From: Pictodentalium vernedei
Taxonomy: Eukaryota; Mollusca; Scaphopoda; Dentaliida; Dentaliidae
Reading direction: 5' to 3'
Length of the DNA: 64,000 nt
Assembly: GCA_031216915.1 (NCBI GenBank)
Contig: CM062288.1
Location: 182,182,596 to 182,246,595 of the forward strand
Below the pieces are notes generated by a model. The model was not told where the DNA came from and made no database searches. It was given only the letters and a program-made list of their open reading frames with translations. Numbering within the stretch: the stretch's first letter is position 1; each line of letters begins with the position of its first letter. Both the position numbers and the translations under genes were made by a program. This document shows, in pieces, positions 20,968 to 31,789 of this stretch.

Positions 20968-22480
20968 GCTATCATAGAATTAGTTGAGGAAATTGCAGAA
21001 TCTATAGAAAAGTCCCAGTATCTTCTTGGAATCTTCATTGACCCGAAGAAAGCATTTGACACGATCGACCATGAAATATTGCTTTCCAAACTTGAACAAT
21101 ATGGGGTAAGGGGAACAGCGCATGCTTGGCTACAAAGTTATCTAGAAAATAGATATCAGTATGTATCCCTTAACGGGACAGACTCAGATTATTTGAAAAT
21201 TAAATGTGGCGTACCCCAAGGATCTATCTTAGGACCGTCACTCTTTATATTATACATAAATGACATTTGTAAAGTATCCCCTCTTCTAAAAATAATAATG
21301 TTCGCTGATGACACAAATTTATTCCTTACAGGCACTAATTTAGAAGAAATTTGCAGAATGGTGTCCTTAGAATTAGATAAACTCAACATTTGGTTTCAAG
21401 TTAATAAACTGTCATTAAATATACTTAAAACTAATTTTATGATATTTGGAAATAAAATTGGAAACAATAAAAAAGTAAATGTAAGTATAAATGGGAAACA
21501 GATTGACCGCGTTTATTCCACAAAATTTTTGGGTGTTCACATTGATCACAAACTTTCATGGACGGAACAAATTAAACATATCCTAGCCAAAGTCTCTAGA
21601 AACCTCGCTATATTAGCACGTGTCAGAAAACAAATAAATCAACCAGCACTTCTCTCGTTATACCAGTGTTTAATAGCACCTTACTTAAACTACTGTTGTG
21701 TGAAATCTGGGGGAACACTTATAGTACCAGGCTTAATTCTGTTATTATTCTTCAAAAAAAAGTTTTAAGAATATTGGACAGAGCCGACTTCAAAAGTCAT
21801 AGCAATCCCATATTTCATAAATACAATATCCTGAAACTTGAAGATTTAATTAAGCTAAACACTCTCAGTTTTATGTTCAAAGCAAAACATGATCTCCTGC
21901 CAGCCAATTTACTCTCCGATGTTGACACAGTCGCATCTTCGCACCAGTACAATACGCGGCAACGGAATGATTTCAAAGTTAATTTTAGAAGAACCAACAT
22001 TAAAGCCTTTTGCACCAGATTCATCGGAACTTCCCTTTGAACTCTTTAGACTCGAACCTTAAGAATTGTAAAAATATATTTCTCTTTAAAAAAAAATACA
22101 AACAATATGCAATAAACAAATACAGCCCTAATAATCCTTAACTTGAACATTCTATAATCCTATCCTAAATATTATCTTGCCCTTTTCAGACCCTAGTAGC
22201 TCAGGCCTCCCAAAAAGTAAACATATTAAACCCTAATGATAGCATTCAGTATATATTTTTTTAATCAATTATCGAAAGCATCTTTGGGGAATGCACTCTA
22301 AAAGTTAATAACTTCTTGCATTCTCCATTCAACATATACATCATCCCTCCATCTAGCTTCAGAAATGATATTCTTATCACTTTGTGGATATCTGATCTTC
22401 TGCTTGTCTTTTGACTTTATTGTATTTTATTTTGTATTGTTGAATAAATCTTCAGTTCAGTTCAGTTCAGTTCAGTTCAG
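20968..22480 (+). pseudogene. CR1/L2-type LINE, reverse transcriptase half
   Basis: Reverse transcriptase from the palm onward: GIFIDPKKAFDTIDHEIL with the first catalytic Asp, ENRYQYVSLNG, CGVPQGSILGPSLFILYIND, then IIMFADDTNLF (the FADD box), LSLNILKTNFMIF and FLGVHIDHKLSW. A frameshift near 21700 moves the C-terminal domain to another frame, where LKLEDLIKLNTLSFMFKAKH and a stop at 22038-22040 follow. The 3' UTR ends AATAAATCTT then (CAGTT)n at 22453-22480, a typical microsatellite tail. Endonuclease and ORF1 are missing, so this is a 5'-truncated copy. It sits inside the long-TIR element. The clade is inferred from motif style only. Confidence 0.85.
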
Positions 22481-22746
22481 TATATAAAAAGCAAATGCAA
22501 ATTTAGTTGGTATGTCGTTCCGAGTGTTTTGTGGTTGGATTCGCCTGCGACAGTAGATAAAAGGTGTCGATCGTGTTATAAAACCAGCCAAAATAAGCCT
22601 AAGATTTTTTTTCACCTGCTTATTTATAATTCCAACATTTGACATCATTTCTTGGGAAGGTCTCAAGCACGGAGACCTACCTTACAAATGATGTCAAGTG
22701 TCGCGATTATCAACAAATTTCGGGAAAATGTAGGAGACTAGCAAAG

Positions 22747-22795
22747 TTTCAGCTCATGGACGATCAGGTGTGAACCGATGGTCCATGAGCTGAAA
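22747..22795. repeat. Hairpin, TTTCAGCTCATGGAC arms
   Basis: Arms 22747-22761 and 22781-22795 are exact complements around a 19-nt loop. The arm sequence also occurs at 10816-10830 (TTTTCAGCTCATGGACCA). Confidence 0.8.
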
Positions 22796-23407
22796 TTTTC
22801 CGAACTGTTAATTGTTTTTTTTTAAAAAGAAAACATTCTCATCTAGTGGAAAAACATTTATTACATTGTGTTCGGTTTACATATACATGTTACAGTAACA
22901 CCCGGCCGTGGGGGGGGGGGGGATTACAACTAAATGTGTGTGTGTGGTGGAGGGGGGGGGGGGGGGGTAGGGGGTAAATTTTCCACTAGGCGATTTTGCA
23001 CAATTCTCTACAAAGAAAGCACGTGGAGTAAAATCCAATGCCCAAATTATATAATAATAATAAAAAAATCTATCAATCAAATCAACACCCCACTAATCTC
23101 CTCATAATCATGTGTCAACACAGCGTAAGCCAATTAATAACTAACACAGCGCCTAGTCATCTACACTTTTTAGTGTGTTTGAAAGAGAAAATGCCTTCTA
23201 ACATTGTAAAATAAGATCGTACAAACTTCTCTTTTGGCATATATATTTCGTATCGTCCCCTGGGTATACTTTTCAAAATTCATAGAAAACAATCAACAAA
23301 TAAATGAGAAAATGATATATTAATTCCCGTCTACATTTTTTCTCCGACACGGACACGGACTACACTTTTTAGTGTGTCTCATCAAAACTATGCGAATCGG
23401 AATGGTT

Positions 23408-23510
23408 TTAGGGCGCCGAAGGCGCGCAGGGAGGCTATGGGGTAAGCCCCTTTTGACCCTCAGTAACCGTGTGATATTTGGTGTCTAGATGTCAAGGCCT
23501 GTTAAATGAG
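23408..23510. repeat. Direct repeat A, copy 2
   Basis: It begins GCGCCGAAGGCGCGCAGGGA, a GC-rich hairpin, followed by a TATGGGG..AAG..CCTTTTGACCCTC block. It matches 25228-25331. On the minus strand each copy lies downstream of an open frame. Confidence 0.8.
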
Positions 23511-23792
23511 AAAAGGAAAGGATGAGGCTTAACAGCGTTTATGCTTCTTGCGGTGTTTTTTTCTTGGAGGTGGCAGTGATGGTCATGGTGATGTTGGTTT
23601 GGAGTCTTGTGGATTAAATTGTTTCCTTGTAATCTCTTGGGCCGCTGCAGTGAGTTTGTCCGAGTTAATCCGATATTCTTCAGTTTCAGCCATGGCCTTC
23701 CTGCACCCCTTTATATATTCCTTGGTACTATCTAAGAATGACGACAACGACTGTTGGTTCTCTGTATCTCCCTTGTCTGAGCTTTCCGGAAG

Positions 23793-24627
23793 GGTCACGG
23801 GTCGTCTCGCCCCTTTTCCCGTTCGCCCCGGGTCGTTTCGCCCCGAGTCGTTTCGCCCCTAGAATTGGAGCGAAACGACCCGGGGTAAAAATTTTTTTTT
23901 TTATTTTCAATGGTAATTTTTCAGTACATGGGGTAGTCTTACCTTTTTGTAAATCCACCTTGATAAAAGACGTTCCTTTGTCATTTGTGACTGAATGTCT
24001 ATCGTGTTAATCAAGTGAATGTCTCGAACATTAATCAGACGAAAACAGTTAATCCACCTTGATGACAAACAAATGATTCCTAAAAACGTTCCTTGGTCAT
24101 TGTGACTGAATGTCTATCATGTTAATCAAGTGACTGTCTTTAACATTAATCAGAATAACAAAGTGGCAGATTATACTTGCCTGAAGAGTAGCAGAGAAAT
24201 AACAAAGTGGCAGATTATACTTGCCCAAAGAATAGCAGATAAATAACAAATGTAGATGTGTGTTTTTGCATTGTAACTGTTTATCCAACATTTCACTGCT
24301 CAGACATCCTATCTTGTTTAAACTGTTTCGATGTTATGTATATGCTGTGTTATATTTTAAGATCATTGTATTACAGCAAATGCATTTTCTGTCAGTCAAC
24401 TGTAAACTGGATGTGTTATATAAAATTTTATATAAAAATATACTGAATTATCATTTCAACCGCTAGTTCTGTTTTTCTTTCTTTATCAAACCCACCCTAT
24501 ACCCCGGGGAAAAAAGTGGGGCGAAACGACCCACTCTCAAAATTGGGGCGAAACGACCCGGGGCGAACTGGTATGGGGCGAAACGACCCTGGGGGCGAAC
24601 GGGATTTGGGGCGAAACGACCGACACC
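23793..24627. mobile_element. Short array-TIR element, GGGTCGTTTCGCCCC unit
   Basis: The left end GGTCACGGGTCGTCTCGCCC is followed by units CCGGGTCGTTTCGCCCCGAG. The right end carries GGGGCGAAACGACCC units and finishes GGCGAAACGACCGACACC. The duplication TCCGGAAG is at 23785-23792 and 24628-24635. The 835-bp element has no transposase. The insertion site in an otherwise continuous frame makes the boundaries unusually certain. Confidence 0.8.
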
Positions 24628-24948
24628 TCCGGAAGTGAAGGAAGAGGGGAGTGAGGTGTGGGAGGTGCCGAAAAAGCAACTTCCAGTTCCTCCTCAATCT
24701 CCACAGGACGTTCCTCATCCAACTGAATCGGCTGGGGAGCCGGTAGTTGGTTGGGTGTGCCCGTGGGACTGCGAGGGGAACTGGCTGCTGCCTCCGGAAC
24801 CTCCGGAACCTCCATCACCTCACTCCTCTCCTTCTTCTTTTCCAGGAAGGCCTCCAAGCGCTGGGCATCCCTGCACTTGGTTGACGGATTCTTCTTCCTG
24901 CTCATTTTTATTTTCTCTCTCTCTTCACAGCCACCTCCTAACCCCCTC

Positions 24949-25013
24949 AGATGAGGACCAGTGTGAGAGGGGGTCCTCTCGCAAAAGGTGCTACCTCTTC
25001 CCGAGGAGGGTGG
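24949..25013. repeat. Direct repeat B, copy 1
   Basis: GATGAGGACCAGTGTGAGAG then GGTCCTCTCGCAAAAGGTGC and CTACCTCTTCCCGAGG. The second copy is at 25405-25460. Confidence 0.8.
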
Positions 25014-25227
25014 TGTACTTCTCTCTTCAACGACGAATTCCAATGTCAGATGGGCACTCTTGCCCGTTTCCTGGATAGTCGAGGAGATGGGACAAGATAC
25101 GCCCAGAGCTGATATGCCTTTTCCAATCTGGCTGGTATTCCCATAGCTGTAATCAAGTTGTTCACGCTCTGATGTCAGAAGTGTGAAATGATGAATGAAA
25201 GATGAAAACTATGTGAAAGGAATGATT

Positions 25228-25331
25228 TCGCGCGCCGAAGGCGCGCAGGGACGGTATGGGGGACAAGTCCCTTTCGACCCTCGTTGACTGTATGTGATTC
25301 GTTCTCACATGTCTAGGCGTGTTGAAGGAGG
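25228..25331. repeat. Direct repeat A, copy 1
   Basis: GCGCGCCGAAGGCGCGCAGG followed by GACGGTATGGGGGACAAG. It forms the same GC hairpin as the copy at 23408. Confidence 0.8.
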
Positions 25332-25404
25332 AACTGCTTCGGGTACTCGGCCGGTGTCACCAGTTGCGTTGTGATGGTCTCTTGGCTGATGTCAGTTGAA
25401 TCCT

Positions 25405-25460
25405 TGGGTGAGGACCAGTGTGAGAGGTTGGGTCCTCTCACAAAGGTACTACCTCTCCCC
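25405..25460. repeat. Direct repeat B, copy 2
   Basis: GGTGAGGACCAGTGTGAGAG then GGTCCTCTCACAAAGGTACT. It matches 24949-25013. Confidence 0.8.
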
Positions 25461-25769
25461 GAGGGTGCAGTCGATCTGGATTTTCGGGCAAGTATAGTCT
25501 GCCGCTTCGAGGATGATTATGAGTGAGTGATGGCCATCACTGGCAAGTATAATCTGCCTCAGGCTGTCTCTGTTTGGTTGGGCTCTTTGGACGAAAACAA
25601 CAACGACTCCTTTCGGGGACCACCAAGAAGAAGACCCGAACTTCCCTGGTTCGGGGGCAGGCATTGTAATCCTGTTGGGGTGGGACAAAAAGATGCGCAA
25701 TGCGCTTATAAAAAGGGGCAGAGGCGGGACGCAGGACCAACGCTCGCCTCCCTTAAAGTAGTTGACCAC
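25449..25769 (-). other. Unrecognised 106-codon open frame
   Basis: Minus-strand frame upstream of repeat A and B copies, in the position equivalent to the interrupted ORF at 23583-25043. A second overlapping minus frame (25740-25537) is also open. There is no known motif. The composition could come from the repetitive G-rich sequence, so coding status is doubtful. Confidence 0.2.
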
Positions 25770-25990
25770 TTTTAGGGATGGAGCGGAGGATGTTCAGGAA
25801 CCATGGGGGTGACTGTTTCCATAACGGTTAGAATGTCTGTAGCAGTTATTGGGGTGCTGGTCAAAAAACATCTTCTGTGTACCTGCTTAAAAGAAGAAGG
25901 TAGAATTAGTTTTCATTAGAATATGTAAACTGTAAAGATAAAAGTAGTACCTCTTTAGTTGCGTGTCCTTGTGGTATCTGCTGTGTGTGT

Positions 25991-26142
25991 GGGGGAGAGT
26001 ATGGAATGCACGAATCTTTACATTCGTAAGAGCAGTAACATACTCTCGTGTGGTATTGTGCTGTGTGTGTGCTTGTCGCTATGGGGGAGAGTATGAAGTG
26101 CACGAATCTTTACATTCGTAAGAGCAGTAACATACTCTCGTG
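25991..26142. repeat. Paired direct duplication C
   Basis: GGGGGAGAGTATGGAATGCA with CGAATCTTTACATTCGTAAG occurs at 25991-26051 and again at 26083-26142 with few changes. Confidence 0.85.
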
Positions 26143-26183
26143 CTTGGGACCCCAATCGTTCCCTATTTATTATTTAGTTTTAA

Positions 26184-26483
26184 GGTGCCGGGGATCGCGA
26201 GCGTTTTAAGTGGGCTGAGCTTCCTAGTTTGCGAGTGAGTTTGCAGCGGGACGGTAACAGGTCTAGCACACTAGACCACACCCGAGGGTGTTTCTTTCCT
26301 GTTGTGTCCTTCGCTGGAAGTGGCCTCATTTATGTTACTTTAATTTTATTTGAAGTTGAGGGTGCCGGGGATCGCGATCGTTTAATGCGGGTTGAGCTTC
26401 CGAGGCTGTCAGCGGGAGGGCAACAGGTCTAGCACACTAGACCACACCCGAGGGTGTTTCTTTCCTGTTGTACCCTTCGCTGG
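26184..26483. repeat. Paired direct duplication D
   Basis: Copies at 26184-26318 and 26361-26483 share GGTGCCGGGGATCGCGA, CAGGTCTAGCACACTAGACC (itself containing a palindrome, GTCTAG..CTAGAC) and ACACCCGAGGGTGTTTC. Confidence 0.85.
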
Positions 26484-26551
26484 TTGCGGACTTATTTATT
26501 TTAATTTAGTTTAGGGGTATTCGGGGATCGCAGATCCCTATTTATTATTAA

Positions 26552-26797
26552 TTTTTATAACAGTATTTATTCCTGATGTAACTTTTAGTTGAGTCGGTGA
26601 AGGCAGCCCTTTCTGGTAGACGGCCACAGTTAAGCTGTTTTTCTGCCTGTTTATTCACATTCTCATTCCCTGTTTATTTAGTTTTTAACAGTATTTAATC
26701 CTGATGTAATTTTACTTGAGTCGGTGAGGGCAGCCCTTTCTGGTAGAAGGCCACAGTTAAGCTGTTTTTTTTCTACCTGTTAGTTCACCTTATCATT
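26552..26797. repeat. Paired direct duplication E
   Basis: Copies at 26552-26670 and 26680-26797 share AACAGTATTTA, CCTGATGTAA, GCAGCCCTTTCTGGTAGA and GGCCACAGTTAAGCTG. Confidence 0.85.
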
Positions 26798-26820
26798 CCC
26801 TAGTTTTTATTCCAGCGGTC

Positions 26821-29575
26821 TTAGTTTTGGTTACAATTTTTGGGCTTTTGTCGGCTTTCGCAAATTACTTCAAGTTCGGAGATTAGTTCGCTGTCGGCTA
26901 ACCGGTCATGATTTTTCGCGGCCAGGGTGGCTAAGCGGTCTTTAATGGTGGGGGATATCGGCCCTGTCGTGGAGTGTTTTGATGGGTGTGTCCCATGGGG
27001 CGCGGAGGGCAACTCTAAGCGCGTGTTTTTTTTACCCTCTGGAGTTTACCCATATTAGTTTGGTTGAGATCAGTTAGTATGATTACACCGTATTCGAGTA
27101 CTGGGCGCACAAAGGATTTGTATAGTTTGAGTAGGGTGGACTGGTTGGCCCCCCATGAAGTTCCCTTAAGCATTTTCAGTAAGTTAATTCGTTTGGTAGC
27201 TTTTTTCGCCATGTCGTCGGTATGTTTGTTGAAGGACAGTTTTTGATCAATGGTGATGCCCAGGAATTTCGCTTCTTTGCATTCCGGGAGGGTGTTATCC
27301 ATAAGTTTTAGGTCAAAATCACGTTTATTTTTCTTGTGAGTAAAGGTGATTCGTTGGGTTTTATTGGCGTTTAGCTTAATTCTCCATTTGGCACACCATT
27401 GTTCTAGGTCATCGAGAGCGCGTTGCAGGGGTTTTTGGAGCAGATTGGCCGTATTGTTAGAGTCCCAGAGGCCCTTATCATCCGCGAATTGGGAGACTTG
27501 AACACGATCCTCAGAGAAGTTAAGGTCATTTACGGAGAAGATGTAAAGGAGGGGGCTTAGGACGGATCCTTGGGGGTGCCTGCTTCAAGGGGGACACTGT
27601 CAGACATTTCATTGTTCACTCTGACTTTAATTTCGCGATCATTTAAGAAAGAGGATAGTAATCTGAGCAATTTCTTGGGGAGTCTCATTTTTGATAATTT
27701 GTAGCGCATTCCATTGTGCCAAACGGAGTCAAATGCTTTTTCGACGTCTGACAGGACTGCCGCGCCTATTTGCTGATTGTTGATAGCAGTTTTCATTTGG
27801 GTGACTAGTCGGTGGACATGTTCGATGCCTTCTTTACGGTTTCTATAGGCTCTTTGCCATTTATTGAAAAAATCGTTGTCTTCAAGGTGCCCCCTGAACC
27901 GATTGGTAAGGATTCGTTCGAATGTCTTACCAATGCAGCAGAGTAGGCTGATTCGGCGGTAGCTGGATGGATCGGAGGGGTCCTTGTCCGGTTTTGGTAT
28001 CATGATACCAATGGCTTTTTTCCAACATTTGGGAAAGTAGCCATGGTTGAGGCATGCGTTGAACAGTTTGTTTAGTTTTTCGATTAGGGAGAATGGGCTT
28101 TGTTTTAGAATTTTGTAGCTTACTTCGTCTTCGCCGGGTGAGGAGGAATTTTTGCATTTTTTTATGACGTTAGTGATGGGGGTGACGAGGTCATCGTCAT
28201 CCCCGTCTTCTGGCTCGTTATCGAACTTGGGGTCACGGAAGATATCAGGGTGTTCATTGATGTAGTCATCAATGGCGTTTATGGCGGCGTCATCGTTGCC
28301 CGCGCCTTGATGCGGGCGATGCGTTTTTCTTAGGAGGTCGGCAAAGGTGTCGGCCTTGTCTTTGTCGGTGCGCGTGAAGGAACCGTCTTCCTTCTTAAGA
28401 GGTTTGCCTGCGGCTTTGCGGCTTTTGTTTTTTTGCCCAGTTAGGGTTTTGAAGGAGTCCCAGAATTTTTTGGCATCCTGGACTCCGTTTAGATCGGCTG
28501 TTGCCTTTTCCCAGTTTGCTTGTTTTTCAGCCTGGGGGGCTTTCTTGACCTCCCCATGAAGGCGGTTGTATGTTTTTTTGAGGTCAGCTTTCTTACCGGA
28601 GTCAGTTTCGGTTTTAAGAGCGCGAAGAGCTTTCCGTTTAGTTTTGATTAGTGAGAGTGTGTCGCCCGAGATAGTATTTCTCCAGGGGCGTACTTCTTCT
28701 TTTGGGCATATTTCGTTTAGGGTTGAGTTAATGATTTTCTCTATGCCCTCGCATTGGGTTTCGAGTTCCGCTGCATTGGATGGGGGGGGGGGGGGGTGGG
28801 GGGGTGGGGGGATGGGGGGGGGGGTGAGTTTGACATCGATGATGTCACGATAGAGGTTCCAATTAATTTTTCTAAAATTTCTGCGGAGAGTGAGGGGGTA
28901 CCTGAGTGGGCCATTTCCTAGCGGCAGTGAGGCGTGGACCGGGAGGTGATCGCTGCCTAAGTCGTCATCGCCGACCCAGTGGTCATCTATGTGATTTATC
29001 AGAGAGTCACTGGCGATAATTAGATCGAGGATCTCGGATGAGAATAATGGGTTATTACTGATATAAGTTGCAGAGCTGTCGTTCATAACCACATGAAGGT
29101 TATGCTTTTTAGTGATTTCAAGGAGGGCTTCGCCGTTAAGGGTGGTTTTGTTACAGCCAAAGTACAAGTGTTTGGCATTGAAGTCGCCGAGGAAAATGCA
29201 GTGTTTGTATTTCCTCGTAAAGAATTCAAAGACAGTGTCAGAAACAATTTTGCTTGGGTCGTTATAATAACAAACAATCGCGATGTTTTTGTTGTCGACA
29301 GTGATTTCATTTGCAATCACCTCTGCATCGAGGTGATTAGTTTTTATGGTTTTGGTTTTGATGTTCTGCTTTATTAGAAGGACGACGCCGCCACCTGTGG
29401 TGGTTAGTCGGTCTCTTCTAATAGTGCTGAACCCACTTCTGCTGGGTTGAAGCCAACTTTCGCAGATGCAGACAATGTCTGTGCCTTCGAAGTATCGGCT
29501 CATTTGAAGTTTTTTTATTGCTAACGCTTCTAGCGTTCCACAGGGCTATTTGTAACTTATTGGGGGATATCAGTT
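26821..29575 (-). pseudogene. Jockey-like LINE ORF2 (endonuclease + reverse transcriptase)
   Basis: Nearly full-length ORF2 on the minus strand, about 900 codons, the usual size for Jockey ORF2. Order: endonuclease start IALWNARSVSNKK near 29545; VCICESWLQ; CIFLGDFNAKH; and GSDHLPVHASL with the catalytic Asp-His. A linker follows, then the reverse transcriptase: KNSSSPGEDEVSYKIL, MIPKPDKDPSDPSSYRRISL, LSDVEKAFDSVWHNG, the GTP-type turn, QFADD near 27476-27500, and FLGITIDQKLSF. The C-terminal HHKDRLATL-type segment ends with a stop at 26821. Frame changes occur near 29515, 27560 and 27013, so it is inactive. A run of Pro codons (28778-28830) is encoded by a G-homopolymer expansion. ORF1 is absent: the 5' side is cut at about 29576, where another LINE begins. 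Confidence 0.9.
28782..28824 (+). repeat. Interrupted poly-G tract inside ORF2
   Basis: Fifteen G, then further G runs separated by single T or AT. On the minus strand it encodes a Pro-rich insert between the endonuclease and the reverse transcriptase. Confidence 0.9.
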
Positions 29576-29577
29576 AG

Positions 29578-31293
29578 TAGTAACATCGGAAAAGTATTCT
29601 GTAAGGTCATATACGGTAGACTAGAGGAAGTTATTGAAGAGAAAGGTATTTTAGGAGAAATTCAAAACGGTTTCAGGAAAGGACGAAGAGTCACTGATCA
29701 CCTATTTACACTCACCCAACTGATAGAATCAACAAAGGCTGAAAAGAAAAAGATGTTTCTGGCATTTCTAGATGTGAAAAAAGCGTACGACCGAGTGTGG
29801 AGGGAAGGTATGTGGCGAAAGCTCGAGGGCATCGGACTGGGGGTGACTTTGTGGGAATCATGAAAGCACTGTATACAGATGTGCAAAGCCAACTCAGTCT
29901 AGGGAGTATCACTACAAAACGAGTCCCTATGGATATAGGCCTCAAGCAGGGGTGTATCTTTTCACCGATTTTGTTTGCATTGTATGTTAAAGATATAGGG
30001 GACGAACTAATTCAGAGTGCGGAGGGGGTAAATGTTGGAGACATAAAGATACCAGGCTTATTCTTTGCGGACGACATGGTGTTAATGTCTAGAACTGAAC
30101 AGGGGCTAGAGAAACTGCTGGAAATTGTTGGTAGATATGGGAACACTTGGCGGCTCGAACTAAATGAAAATAAAAGCAAGGTAATACCCGTTGGACGCAA
30201 GGTAGATATGACGAAGAGATGGAGAGTGGGGGAGTTCTCAATCCCCGAAGGGGAAAGCAAACAAATCACTGTAGGAGTATCTAGGGGTAAGCATAAATAT
30301 AACGGGAAGAGGGGTGTACAGAAATTACTCAGCCAAACTGATTCTGAAGGGGAAAAGAATTCTGAACCAACTAAAACTTTTAGGGAAAAATAGTTTCAAC
30401 AAGGTCTTTGTGGGGAAAACACTGTGGGAGAGGGTGGGTTTACCAAGTATAACGTATGGCACGGACGTGATTCCATTAAACCAAACCGTTATTAAGAAGT
30501 TGGAAAGTACTCAGAATGATGCCGGCAGATGGATAACAGGGTCGAGTAATGCTGCAGCTTTGGAAGCAGTAAGGGGGGAGCTTGGGTGGATGAAAATCAA
30601 GGACAGGGTAGATTTGGGAAAACTGTGTTACTTTAACTACTTGAGAAACCTGCCTGACAACCGGTGGTGCAAATTGATGCTCGATACCATTTGGAATTCT
30701 AATATAGAAACGGGGTGGTCAAAACATGTGAGGGAACTAATGGACAATTACTCTATAGAGGTCACAAACATAGAAGTAGGAATGAAAGAAGGCAAAAGGT
30801 TTGTCAAAGAGAGAGTCATGGAAGACTGCAATCGAAACTGGCGAGTAGGGGTTAGCGTGAAAAGATCACTGCAGGGGTTACAATATAAAGAAAAGCCAGC
30901 TTTTGAGAAGTACCTAGATGGCACCTTTGGAGGGTCACTGCTGTTCAAACTGAGATCAAGATCACTGGAGCTTCGGGGAAAAATTGGGAGAGATGGGGAA
31001 AAGGGATGCCAAATGTGCCACTCTGGAGTAGTGGAGACCCTGGAACATTTTCTCTTGGAATGCCCACAGTATATACCTCATAGAATAAAATTTACTGGAA
31101 GAATAATGCAGAAGTGGGTGAAGAAACAAAGGATAGATGGCTGAAGGGGGACACGAGGGAGAGGGTAGGAATGCTTATTGAAGAAATTGAAAAAGAGGAA
31201 GTGAGGGACACTATTAAGCAGTTTATATCTGAATGCTGGGAGGAGAGGAGGGGAAGAGGTGGTGGGGTGCAGGGGGAATGATGGCCTTCTCTT
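29578..31293 (+). pseudogene. LINE reverse transcriptase with CCHC end, 5'-truncated
   Basis: The frame begins within the reverse transcriptase fingers: GEIQNGFRKGRRVTDHLF, MFLAFLDVKKAYDRVWREGM, a frameshift near 29850, then GLKQGCIFSPILFALYVKDI, LFFADDMVLMSRTE (FADD box) and NENKSKVIPVG. Another shift near 30330 leads into the C-terminal region 30314-31144. This ends with CQMCHSGVVETLEHFLLECP, a CCHC-type zinc motif common in LINE ORF2 C-termini. The 3' part GAGGGAGAGGGTAGGAATGC is shared with relics at 15115, 8119, 11005 and 63718. Here the 3' end stops at ~31293, before the (TAA)n tail seen in those copies. Clade not determined; endonuclease and ORF1 absent. Confidence 0.85.
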
Positions 31294-31365
31294 ATGACAA
31301 ATGAAAAATGGAACAAATATTTGTTTTTACAAGATTTAGCAGTTTTGGAAGTATTCTCTGTGATT

Positions 31366-31735
31366 AACCTGAGGGTGCTTTATAGAAAAAACACTGAAAT
31401 CATATCGTCTGCCACAAACAATAGATCAAAATATTTTATGTCTGTTTTTGTTCTTGTGGCTATTTACGATACCATGATGAAAAAACTCCCAAGACAAACT
31501 CTGTCAGCTGTTGCAGTTATAATTAACACACACACAAAAAAAAAAAAATTAAATTGATCATTGAATTATTGTGTTAATAAATGTATGTACATTATTTAAA
31601 AAGGTATGCATTTCTTTTTCCCACCCGTAAAATTCTTGGAGGCCGATTTGGGTAAAACTGTGGCGGACGTTCAGGGTAAAATTTTGGAGGCCGGTTTGGG
31701 TAAAATTTAGAGGCCGGTTTGGTTCCAGCCTATGT
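31366..31735 (+). repeat. Dispersed repeat with short-unit array (copy 2)
   Basis: Inverted copy of 390-742. The array end carries GGAGGCCGGTTTGGGTAAAA units (31635-31725). It follows immediately after the LINE remnant. Confidence 0.75.
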
Positions 31736-31789
31736 ATACACTTTTTATTGTGATTGAAAGGTTACGGGACGTTCCGTCCCAAAACCAGT

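Larger units (their letters stand above)
20512..23378. mobile_element. Long-TIR element with CACACTAAAAAGTGT palindromes
   Basis: TIRs of ~320 bp (20512-20840 and 23068-23378). Each carries the palindrome-bearing motif twice, ~190 bp apart: once at the tip (GACACACTAAAAAGTGTAG, followed by TCCGTGTCCGTGT) and once inside (TTTCAAACACACTAAAAAGT). Shared stretches include GATACGAAATATATATGCCA. The interior is mostly a LINE reverse transcriptase fragment plus a hairpin, so no transposase identifies the superfamily. No convincing target duplication was seen. Confidence 0.75.
23583..25043 (-). pseudogene. Minus-strand ORF interrupted by a short array-TIR element
   Basis: The N-terminal part (25043 to ~24636) contains a basic stretch MSRKKNPSTKCRDAQRLEAF, charged LEKKKERSEVMEVPE, then a Pro/Glu-rich region ending in PHSPLPSLPE. 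The C-terminal part (23784-23583) is SSDKGDTENQQSLSSFLDST and a helical KEYIKGCRKAMAETEEYR segment. Between them lies the element 23793-24627, bounded by 8-bp duplications. Counting one duplication copy, both halves are in the same frame, so the insertion split a single ORF. The RD..RLxxFLxKK pattern resembles small basic ORFs seen next to retrotransposons (gag-like). No zinc knuckle is visible. Function is unassigned. Confidence 0.5.

Noticed and set aside
20512-23378. Target duplication for the long-TIR element
   Set aside because: Bases next to both tips were compared (ATGATTCCG and TCATCAAAA) and do not match; none is claimed.
23408-25331. LTR retrotransposon with LTRs at 23408 and 25228
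   Set aside because: The ~100-bp direct repeats lack TG..CA ends, a primer binding site and polypurine tract, and other modules nearby are duplicated too.
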